In this document: positions 48,370 through 59,400 of the stretch, piece by piece
How the letters are laid out: each line of letters opens with the position of its first letter
How positions within the stretch are numbered: position 1 is the stretch's first letter
From: Seriola aureovittata
Lineage: Eukaryota > Chordata > Actinopteri > Carangiformes > Carangidae
NCBI RefSeq assembly: GCF_021018895.1
Contig: NC_079387.1
Location: forward strand, 8,822,083 to 8,886,082
DNA length: 64,000 bases
Direction: 5' to 3'
Position numbers and translations under genes: made by a program
Notes under the pieces: generated by a model
Told to the model about the DNA's origin: nothing
Databases searched by the model: none
Seen by the model: only the letters and a program-made list of their open reading frames with translations

Positions 48370-48770
48370 ACATCAGTCCCTAAATTGCATTAGGTACCCA
48401 TGCCATGTGAAACAATGTGGTCAGATCCGGTCCTCACAGGGGCCTTTCTAAACAAATCCTGATTGTAATGGGCCACATGAAGTGCCAATTTAGCCCCACA
48501 CGAGCTCCAACATACAAATGAGAGCGAGCTACAGCGAAGACATACATTAATCCTAGCCAGATTGGGGACTGTATGAATTATGCTAAGAACCTTATCTGTT
48601 ATTTCCCCTGATCTCCTGCTGGGTGAATTGATTGCGTTTTTGGTCTTAATCCGCAGCATGCCATGCATCTTGGGAGACAACCAGGGAGCCATCTTGAATA
48701 AATAGAATTTGGACTTGACAAAAGCCATCTCCAGCTGAGCACTGAGAAAGCATCCTTTTAGCACTGCACA
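48370..48770. promoter_or_regulatory. Candidate conserved non-coding block
   Basis: About 400 bases of unique, moderately GC sequence without simple repeats, rich in TAATCC, ATTA and AATTATGC-type homeodomain cores. Looks like a vertebrate enhancer block; conservation cannot be judged here. Confidence 0.25.
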
Positions 48771-49086
48771 TCCCCTACGATGCCGGATGACATTAGAAAA
48801 TGGCCAGCCACGGTTTTACGGGTGGAATTGTCGTATCGATTTCTCTGTTACTCACTTCAGCTGCAGTTTTTCTCCTGGAATATCATTTTGGAAAAAAAAA
48901 AACGCCTTCTGTTGCGACGAGGGGCCCCAAGAAACATCTCAGCGCAACCAGAGAGGCTGCTTTAATGAGATTAATTAGATCGCTTATGAGTGATGGTCCT
49001 CCACCAATTACCTGGGCCATAATACCATTTTCCTCCACCCAGGGCGTCGCGCTCTGCCGAGCGGTGCCAGCGAGAGGCTGCAGCAG

Positions 49087-49104
49087 GAGATGATTAATCA
49101 TCTC
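49087..49104. repeat. Perfect 18-bp palindrome
   Basis: GAGATGATTAATCATCTC is its own reverse complement. Its centre TGATTAATCA is a head-to-head pair of homeodomain-type TAAT cores. Confidence 0.85.
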
Positions 49105-52100
49105 ATCACCATCCCAAGAGATAATATGACAATAAAGACAAAAGCCTCTCGTCGGCTGCGGCTGTTTAAAGCCAAGACTACCTTCCTAAATGTTGACTCC
49201 AGAGTTCAATTAGACGATACAGATCCAGCCTTTAAGAGAACAAGCTTTCTGGATGTTGTAACACAACACGGCAGAGGTCTGACTCGAGGTCCGTTCCTTT
49301 TTCTATAATGAGGTTCTGCACTTCACATTCCTCCAGATGACAGAATATCAGAGGTGCCGTACCTTTTTCTTTTTTCTCTTTCCATCCCTGGAGGAGCGTG
49401 GCGGCGGGGGGTACGGCCTTCCTCGCGTCTATTTCCTTTTCCTCGCTGAAGGGCAGCGAGGGTCACAGACACAGAGGGTTCACAGCGGAGAGTATGGCAG
49501 CCAGGAATCAAACCACAGCAGGATTCAGCCACGGATTGGAGAGCCGACGGCTGCACGCAGCGCTCTGTGCCGGGCTTTTATTGGCCCTTCTCCATCACAC
49601 CTGTCACACAAGATTGGGTTTGTAGAAGCGCTTCCTTCAGCTGAAAAGGCCAAAGTAGATTATGAGGGCAGGCGAGGTTGAAATGGAATAACCAGTGGAA
49701 TGGCGCCAAATCTAACGCCTTGCTGTCTGAATGCAAATCATGATTGAATTATGAATGATTTGTATAGTTTACTGTCAGTTCTTGCCTGGTTGGAACAGCA
49801 CACATTTTCATGTCACAGACCCCCTGAAAGGACACATTTTGTCAGTGCAACCTATGGGGGGGGGGGGATGATGCTGAAAATGAAACCTACCATTACATTT
49901 TTATACATAATATAACATCTTTAATTGAGGAAATTCCTATGGAATTGAGTTATAACGATATTAATCTATTTCTCAATTTGCCGTGGACCCCGAGGAGCCC
50001 TGCTGAGGCCCCTGGAGGTCCTCTGACCTACATAGAGAAACACGGGTGTAACTCTCATGATGGCATGTAGAGGTGGATCGGTCCATCTCTCAGTTCATTC
50101 CCTATAAATGTCATAAATATATGGTTTCATTTAAACAAAAGTCATTTCTTCAAACAGCTGAGCACGGAAGCTTTTAGTAAACGTTACTTAAACACGAGCA
50201 GATAGTGTTTTTGTTGGGGACTATTTTCAGCTGCGGATTAATACACATTTGGTGCTGTAGTGAGTATTCACAGCTGCTAGAGCAGCTAACCTGCCCATCC
50301 TTTAAATGCACCTCACTTTTCTGTACTTTCATGTATTTGTCATTATATATATTCAATACTGTGCAACGTTTCTGAGTGAAACCGAGGATTTAAATAAAAT
50401 CCATGAGATTTTGATTGGTTTGCAAAAGAAATGGGTGGGGCTTAAGATAGCAGGATAGGAAGCTGCTCACCTCCACCCACACCTCCCGAACCAGTGTTAT
50501 TAAAATCAGGGTTGAATGAATAAATTAGAGCTAAACTTACTGAAGTCAAAATAAATTTGATCGATCACTTTTGATTGAGTTCAAATAAAATAAAGCTATT
50601 TCACAGGAAGAGCAAAGTGATTTTTATATAAAAATACAAAAAAATTATATTAAAAAAATATATATTTATCATGTTTAACAAGAGATAGATGATGATGATA
50701 AATCTTTCAAGGGTATCACATTTCTGTTGTGTTAATTGTGTTTAATTTTGATTTCACAGTTTCACAGCTCTGGTGTTTTTTTTCCCAGCACTTATGTTGA
50801 AACTCTACTTGTATTTTCTTCAGGCGGCGCTATTTTTCTTCTCTTCTTCTCTCCTCTTGTCACTGGTAGTGTGATTTTCTAACTATATGTCATTATTTCC
50901 GCTACATATTTGCCCGGCTAATTTTGGCCATGTGACGTTCACTGGATGCTGTGTTGCTATGTAACCTGTTGGACCATCTCTGCAGCAGTGGCACCGAGCC
51001 AAAGATGTTGATTGCACTTGATGGAGAAAAAAGAAAAAAGAAAAAGTGAGTTGGGGTTTTGCTTCTGATGCTGACTTTAAAAAACAGGAGGGGTGTGTTA
51101 GACAGAGAGCAAACACGCAGACCTCTGCAGCCGTCCGTCGGTGCTCGAGTCTATCTTTATTACTGTCATCACCTGCGGAGGTAATGTTTTTCCTCTGGGC
51201 TGATAGGTTGTCCAACGCAAACAGTGTCACGCGGATGCATCACCGCTCTTTACCCAGCAGCCCCTCTGGGAAGAACATGAGACGTCTTCATCTGGGTGCT
51301 GCCTCATTATGGCTCCGTCTGACACGCACACACACACCACTTCCTCACTCTTCCAATATACACTTCTCCTCTGCCAAACACACACACACACTTTTATTTG
51401 TGTAACGCACGGAAACACACTCAGCTACACTTTCCCTCTGCCCTCCTTCTTCAATCACTTTCTCTCTCCTGCACACACACACACACGTGCACACACACCT
51501 TTTGGGTGTAATAAAACAGCAGATCAGAGTCATTGGCTGCTGACAGGGACTGACACTGAAACCTGCTGTTGTTGGAAGGCTGCCTGGGAGATGTTCATTA
51601 CTCACAAAGCTTGTCGGTTTGGACAGGAGAGGAACAACGGTCTTATTAAGTGGAGACCTGGAGCAGCCGTAGGGGAAATACACATACACCCACGCTCGCA
51701 CCCACATGGGCTCTGAGAAAAAAAAGTTTGAGGCTGTGGCTTCCGCAGAGCGCTCCGATTGGCCGAGAGAAGTTGGGGCTGCCAGAAAAATGTCAAACTT
51801 TTCCAGCGATGGCGGAATGTGCTGAGTTGGTAGTTTGACGCCGCTGACAAACAGACAAATCGTGACATGACAACATCTGCGACGTCGACGACGGAGCCCC
51901 GGCCTCAGAGGGGAAGTAAAACTCTGCTGCGGAGGAATGTGACGGCCTCATTTTCACAGGAGCCTGCTGGTATTGATTGGAGTTTCTGATGTCTGTCTGG
52001 CTCATTGTATAACTCTCACAAGAACAGATTCAATATTCCCGACATTGCTGAACCTGAAGCCTTGTTTCCATAGTAACTCTGCTCTCCGTCTCTCTAAACA

Positions 52101-52318
52101 TAGCCCTCCTGACTGACTTTAGCTCTGTTCAGATCATCAAGCACAGCTGAAGAGGAGGTAGATGCGTGGACGTGGACAATGATGTTCCTGACTTGAGGCA
52201 ATGAAACGATTTGCGAGCTTGTCAGAGCAACCAACGTCTTGGTGTATTTACAGTCCAAACCGTGGTTAAAGCACCGGCGGAACAGAAGGAGACACATGAA
52301 ACAAGATGAAAATAGGTT

Positions 52319-52324
52319 TTTATT
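52319..52324 (-). other. zranb3: Candidate ZRANB3 poly(A) signal
   Basis: AATAAA on the minus strand, about 620 bases after the stop codon. A T run at 52637-52654 and a pure C run at 52679-52699 lie in the intervening presumed 3' UTR. Confidence 0.3.
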
Positions 52325-52946
52325 TCACTCAGGAGCATTCATATATCATCCAAAGGTTGAGGAAATCACAATGTGCTACTTGTTGTCATTGAGGACACTT
52401 GGTTGTGCTTTCTGCCGTGGAGTTTTAATCACAAAGCCCCCGCTTCGTCTCTCACCTGCTACTTTCCACCAAGTTTGCAAAATCTTAAAATAGCAGCATC
52501 TTTCCAAACAACCTGCTCCATTTCAGCCTCGAGCAAAAAAAAGGGGGCCATCATAAATCAAAAAACTACCGCACTTGTGACGGTTCGGGGACGAGAGAGG
52601 AGCTGGCTGAATTTGCATTTGATGTAGTCGTCACTTGTTTTTTTTTTTTTTTTTAAGGTAAATCTCAGCCACGACAGCACCCCCCCCCCCCCCCCCCCAG
52701 TCCAGAGGCGATATCATCGGAAAGTGAGGAACAAAAAGTAAAAGAAGAAGAAGAAGACGACGACGAGGCGACTCAAAGAAAAAGCTGGCCTTTTATCCTA
52801 ATCTGTCACAGTGAATGGCATTTGTGATACCTTAATGTGAGGTTTGACTCATGATGCATCCTCGTCCAGACTGTCAGAAATCATGTCAACAATTTGATTC
52901 AGGAGATTTAACACTTTTACAGCCCTTACTAAACCTTTGTGTCGTC

Positions 52947-53045
52947 TCATTTCCTGACGAAGAACCAACTGATGTCTGACGCAACCTTGGAGGCAGCGGC
53001 ACTCTTCCTCATCCTGCTCCGTTCTTTGGCTTGCTGAGCCGTCCT
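52947..53045 (-). CDS. zranb3: ZRANB3 last coding exon
   Basis: Encodes RTAQQAKERSRMRKSAAASK and VASDISWFFVRK, then TGA at 52947-52949. Acceptor TTTTTCTCCACAG|AGG. Confidence 0.95.
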   Translation of the reverse strand, partial: RTAQQAKERSRMRKSAAASKVASDISWFFVRK

Positions 53046-55841
53046 CTGTGGAGAAAAATGGAACATGATGTAAGAGGTTAAATCTGCAGTCGGCGCAGAA
53101 GAAGAGAAGAGTGAGATCAATATATCGAGCATCTTTAGATTAAAGTGTCTGAGCGGTGGCATAAACAGCGGAGAGGATCCCCTTATCAGAACACCCAGTT
53201 CTCCACATCAGTTTATATACGTCAATGCAGGAAGCATCTCCGTCCAAACTGACACCCACTCTGGCAAAAACGCTCCCCGCCGTGACAATAAAGCACATTT
53301 TAGGTTACAATGGAAAAAAAAAAAGCTGTGTTTTATTTTGAAACCTTTGCCGCTCAAATCAGTTCTGTTTTTAAGAAGTGAATTGTCTGTGATTATGAAA
53401 TATTGACTGAAGGAGCCCATGATGGAAAATGTTCCCAATACAGATATATAGCATTTTGCTGCAATTGCTATAGATCAACATGTCATCCAACCACATCATG
53501 TGATGTTATTACAGAGAATATCTATATAGCTTTGTGAGGGATGGTACGACTTTTGATCTATGTGTTTGACCATGTATCACATTACCGCCATCGCACATGA
53601 TCCTCAACATGAGTGATGAGACTTTCTTTTTATACTTGGATAAAGGAGAGGTCTGTGCACCTTAAACGTTAGATAAATTGCTTTTGCCCCTTAAGCCCTT
53701 GCGGTTGTTATGGGTGCAGCGATGCGGAGTGCGCACGTACGGTTTTGTGGCAGACGGTGCAGAGCGTCTGCAGGTTGTCCAGAGAGCACTGCCCGCCTCC
53801 GCTGTAGACCGGCCGGATGTGGTCGACCTGCCAGAAATCCCCTTCGACCGGAGCGCGGATCATTTCATTCAGCTAGAAACACACAGAAAGAAGAAGAAGA
53901 AGAAGCGGTGAGCGTCTCGGTGCACTGACTACCCTCTGATGTTTTCATAAAGCGCTCTAAATTGCCAAAAACAAGCTGTGATTGCGCTGCCCTTCCTAAA
54001 CCATCCATCTATGCTGGAGTTAATTTTTTGAACTGATGTTATTTCTTCAGCGGAGCTCAGTGTTTCTGAGTACAGTAGTGACCTAAATTGTTGTTTTACA
54101 GCACACAAATGCACAAACAGAAAATCAGTCATATCAAAGAAATCTCTGCACCGCAGGGGCACTTCTACATTGTGCTTCACAATAACAAAAAGATAAAAAA
54201 AACAAATGAGACAAGCAAAGTACATGAATGTCAGAAATCTACAGCGGTAAATAATGAAAACAAAACGCAGGAGGCTCCTGATAAAGGTTTTAAATGCTGA
54301 GATTAATGTAAGCCCATGTGACTGTGAGGATAAGACCAGTTGATGAAAACAATAATTGCACCGAATCGATGGCAGTGAACTTTGGCTTTCTATTATCCAT
54401 CGCTTCCAACAGATGCCTCAGGTGCAGCCATATAAATCACCAAAATGCTTATGGCCTACATAATGGGCAGCTGTAGGGAAACTTAATCAGTGAGCAGTTG
54501 TGAGTCTACCAGACAGAGAAATTAGGTTAAATAAACCACAGGGAATAACATGCTACAACAGAATATATGCTCCTAAATTCCTCAACTTTTTATCACTCTT
54601 TCTGTTTTGTTTGTTGCTGTAGGACCAAATGTGCAGATCATTTTCTTTGCCTCTAAAGACTAATCCGCTAAATTAAGACAGTGAGCAACACCTGCTAAAG
54701 CATGTGACTGATGTTACTTAAGATGGAGTTTTTATGTACTTAAAAACAAACCTAACCTCACCTGAACCCAGACGCCGAATGTGAGCATGTTAGCATGCTA
54801 GGATGAACGCCTGAGCTAAACATAAGCATGTTAGCACGCTGATGTTAGCATTTAGCTCAAAGCTAGACAGCCTCAAAGTCTGTCAACTCTAAGTCTTGTT
54901 TATATAACATGTATTGATGCTAGTTAATGGTGTGGTGCATTATTGATTTATTAATTAAAAAATGTTTTTGATGAATTGATTAGTCATTAAGTCGACCAAA
55001 TGTTTCTAAAATGCCAGAATACAGTGAAAAGTGCCTGTAGGTAAGCAACAGCAAAGCTCACAAATAGCTCCTTTAAAGCTTTATATTTTCAACATAATTG
55101 CCCGGCAACAACTTCCCAATGAGTTCAATGTACAGCATAACTATCTGTTTAATGCCACTCATTCAATTCAATCACACAGGAGATGCAGATAAAAGGAAGG
55201 AGATGAATTTGATTTTGAAGCTTTGACACAAAAGCTGACCTTGCTGGGGCCTCGTTTTTTTTCTATGTATCTTTACAGCACAGGATTAACTGAGGTCTAG
55301 TGGAGCAGGTAGGAGACTGTGAACAAAATGACCTGGAAACTGAATTACCACAATCTTGTATTTTGAAAACCTGAAAAAGAAATAATAAGGAGAGAAAGAC
55401 CGAAACAAAAAAAAAGAAAGAGAACAAAGAAAGGACGACAGACTTAAAGAAAAAATACAGAGAAAGCAAGTGGAAGAGCAAAGGATGATTGAGAGAATTA
55501 GAAACAGAGAAAGAGAAGTCTGATGGGAGGAGTTCAGGGCCAAAAATCCATTTTCCTGCTTTGAGTGCTCCTCTGCCGACATTAAGGCAGCGAGCTGGAA
55601 TTGATCCCAACAGATTTAAAGACCAGGCATGCTCACAAGGGCAGAGTTCACATCCCCACACACACACACTCATACACACACACACACACGCACGCACGCA
55701 CGCACGCTCACACATTTCAGTCAATTCAACCTGCTTTTGTGTGAAAACCATGAATCTTGCTGCACCAGACCCCACTACTACACACTTGCACACACCGAAA
55801 TTCTGCTTACAGGCACCTAAAGGCCATAATACAAACTGAAA

Positions 55842-55929
<88 letters not shown>

Positions 55930-55980
55930 CAAAATACATATACATGCACAATACGTACACAGCAAGACCCGTATACACAT

Positions 55981-56017
<37 letters not shown>

Positions 56018-56366
56018 AGAACCCCCAGCATGAACCAAAGAATGAGCCTATAATCTTGAGGCTCCTCCACCGCTGCGGCGTCTTATCATGTGGCTGAGTT
56101 TGTTTCCTCTAAAGCTCGGTGCATCGATTGGTGCTGATGCTGCTGCCGGCGGCACTGGGAAAGGAGGGTGGGTGAGTGTGTGTGTGTGTGTGTGTGTGTA
56201 TAAGGTGAGGAGGAGGGAGGGGGGAGTGGGGGGGGGGGCTGGCTTTGCAGGATAACAGCCAACCAAATCAAACAGGCTTACTGGTCGAGGCCTGGCACTG
56301 GGAGAAAAAAAATCAATGGGCCCAGCAATCCATTTACTGGGAGCTGGCCCCTTGGAGTGCAGATCA

Positions 56367-56414
<48 letters not shown>

Positions 56415-59400
56415 AGGTGGGTGGGATGGAGAGCACAGGGCACTTTTATTTTTGCACTTACACAAACACAAAGACAAAAAAAAATGGCTTCCCTTGTCAG
56501 TGATTTAGCTCACATCAGGAGACTGGTGTTAGCCATGATGGGTGTATTGTAGCGCGTTTTAATATTGTCGATCCAATAAACTATTATATACAACGTTATT
56601 GGCTTCTTAATACTGATTCAACAACATGTGAGGTAAAATCTTCTGTTGTAGTTGCTTAGGCTAATTTTAACTACTTTATATAAAGTTATTTTATGCCAGT
56701 GGTTCCCCGCTGAGGGGTCGTGACCTTTCCAAAGATCAAGATAAATCTGAGGGATCATCAGGTGATTAATGAGAGCCAAAAAAAAAAAAAAAAAAAAAAA
56801 AAAAACACAAAGTTCTGCAACTCAGATTTGTTTGACCTTTTCCCTGATCTTTTCATTTTAAATCTTTGGATCTCCACCAGTTATTAAAAAGAAATCATCA
56901 AAGAAATTTAAAGGGAAAATGTATCATATTTTCAATGTAAAATCTTTAAACTTTAAAGAGATAAGCATGATATTTTTCTTTTCTTTTGAGAAGCGATCTA
57001 TTATCTTTGTTTAGTCAATATTTGTTTTTAGCAGCCTTTAACGAACACCATTTCCCATAAGGCCTAGATGTTTACAGGCAGCTTGAGAGGTGAGTGGAGG
57101 TTTAGCTTGTTTTTCAGACAGCAGAGATCACAGCTAGGACGTTGTAAAAATGCCTTTAGAGGAGAGCGAAACCAGGTCCCCATCATGTAAATACCTGTAT
57201 GTAGTTATTTTCATGGGAGCTGTAGTTTTTTCTGTGCATGCAAGTCTCCTTTTATTAGTTGTTATATATTAGTATCTTATAAAATATCATTGGTTTCCTT
57301 TGCCCTGGTGTCCAACCTGTTTGAGTGACAGCTGGGTGAGCCAGGTGTTCTCCAGCATCTCCTTGCGCTGGGAGGGCAGAGCGTCGTGGACCCTCAGGAA
57401 CAGGTCGTGGGCGTGGAGGCCGCAGTGCTGACAGATCCCCTGCTCCGTCTCCAGCACCCGAGAGCGCATGTACGTTTGGTTGGAGCGCAGCTGGAACTCC
57501 TCCTGGCATCTATGGGAGGGAGAACGTGGAAAACATCTGGATTTTAATCTACACATTTACATTTTGAACATTAAAATTCCTCCTTGTTTATTTTCATAAA
57601 CAAAGGAAAGTCATAATGTTTTTCAGTTTCCTCTGTGCTCCTTTCAGCCGAATCATGTGTTAAATCTTGATAACATCCAGGCGCAGAGAAGTGAAGTATC
57701 TCACCTTGACTGAATGACCTGCATTTGGCTCTTGAAAGCCACTTCAGGAAATTGAATTTCTACCTTAAATAGGTAGCAAGACTAAAGGGACGCACGGGCG
57801 CAACACATTTTATGAGATGTAAGAATTTAGCTGACAGTCTTATTCAGACTGAGCGAGTGAGAGCAGGAAAGGGTGAAAGGGTCTTGCTCAAGGACATAAG
57901 GACATAAAGACATTTCAGACAATGAACCAACAGCATTTCTCCATTTTGTGTTAAAGTATTCTTTATATTGGTGTTAAAATGGAGAGATTATGATTTGAGG
58001 ACGGTTAGGGAATGTGCCATTATAACAGTAAGAGCTGCGGTCTGACAACGTCCTCCAGTCATCAACAGGCAGCTTATTTCTACAAAGCAAACCAAGGTGA
58101 TTTTATCATTGTACTGTTGTGTTTTTGGGTTTGTTTTGGTACACAAACTCTCAAAGCTTCGACTGTAATTGAATTTCTTGGTGCCAGATGGGTGGGCTTT
58201 GGCGCAGAAAACAATGAGTAGTGGAAAGTTTAATAAATCACATACGCAAACTGTTGGAAAGTTAATTTAAGATGCTCCTTCTCTGATTGACAATTTACCA
58301 AAGACTGCCTGAATTGTCCCATCGCAGTAAACTCCACCCATCTGGTGCTCCGAGCAGGGAGTGCTGAGATTTATATACGTCTGCTGTTTTACACAAGTTG
58401 GCTCCACACTTTTTTTTTTTTTTTTATAACTTTTTAAACACCTCTCAACTCTGGAAAAAACGTCAAATTCATCCCTTAACTGGATGTGTTTACAATACCT
58501 GTGGCTGCAGAATCGAGTGTCCCAGGCCCCACCGGTGGTGGAGCAGGCCTGCTGGCAGGACAGACACAAGGGGACGCCCTCAGTGTCCATAGCCTGCAGG
58601 TAACCAGCCTGTGCTGATGGCTGCTCCTCCACTGTCTTACAGTCCTCCTTGTCCTGCCTGCACAAACAGAAACAAGAGATTGACTCCATTTACACGCTGG
58701 AACAAAAGGGCTGGGTTCATTCTTTACATTTAACCTCAAAGAGATTCCAGTTTAAAAGACTGCCAGTGTTTTGTTTGTCCAACTAGTTACCTTACCCCAA
58801 AATCTATCTCAAGACAATTGGAACCTAAACGCTGCATGTGGGCTTTTTGTATGGGGGTTGCAGTTTAAGCTACAGCACTTCAAACAGTTGAAGTGTGAGT
58901 TGAAGTTGAAGCACTGTCAGGATCTGGAGTGTCTGTTGAATTATATACAATTATCTAATTATCTCCTCGCTGTCCTCATTCTGCAGGTATCTCTGACTCT
59001 GGAGCTGCAGGATATGATAAGTTCAGCATCATGTAAATCTCCACAGCAGAGGCGGGTTTCATGGGGAAAAGCAGAACCGACCGGAAAGAATTAATGCATG
59101 ACAAAAGTTGGTTCTCTTTAAGGGTCACAGCATCGATTTTACACATAAAGGTCATTTTACTCGTCGTGGAGACAACGATTCAGCCTCTAAGAACTGTTGT
59201 AAAATGTCCTCCGTGGCTCAGGAGGAGCTTTCTTAAGTGCGAGAAAATAACCCTGATGATCGGGGGCCATCTTGACTTGGGCCTACGACTTTAAATAGTT
59301 GATAGAAAATCTGTTCCAGACCGGAGGCATGATGTTTAAAAGATGAAGGCGTTTAGGAGGAGGCAGGAGATACTAGTGGGGTTAGATGATGGGAAATTTC

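Larger units (their letters stand above)
38151..52946. other. 14.8-kb gene-free interval between CCNT2 and ZRANB3
   Basis: No exon is supported on either strand. Contents: MITE-like inverted-repeat element (41898-42168) and a related piece (38211-38272), a decayed LINE reverse transcriptase fragment (about 43165-43290, minus), a LINE/SINE-type tail (about 45060-45150), CA/GT microsatellites (40169-40190, 40885-40901, 41140-41404, 43791-43813, 44365-44387), and unique-sequence blocks around 40340-40620, 47390-47560, 48370-48770 and 48950-49110 that look like regulatory DNA. The ZRANB3 3' UTR should occupy the right end. Confidence 0.6.
53046..57316 (-). other. zranb3: ZRANB3 introns around the HNH exon
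   Basis: Apart from the exon at 53741-53872, non-coding. A repeat-like stretch at 54775-54900 (GCATGTTAGCATGCTA and TTAGCATTTAGCTCAAAGCT) matches a common teleost repeat. Large CA/GT arrays lie at 55660-56016, 56173-56199 and 56370-56411, and an A run at 56779-56805 in the intron. The segment 56697-56770 starts CAGTGGTTCCCCGCTGAGGG, resembling the end of a fish hAT-type MITE. Confidence 0.6.

Noticed and set aside
48780..49680. Overlapping open frames up to 114 codons near 48.8-49.7 kb
   Set aside because: Frames overlap in several phases on both strands, no splice-linked exon or family resemblance; better read as unique non-coding sequence.
55757..56053. Several frames made of repeated His-Thr or Cys-Val
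   Set aside because: Pure translation of CA/GT microsatellites; the same applies to similar frames near 10.3, 18.8, 19.8, 22.8 and 60.1 kb.
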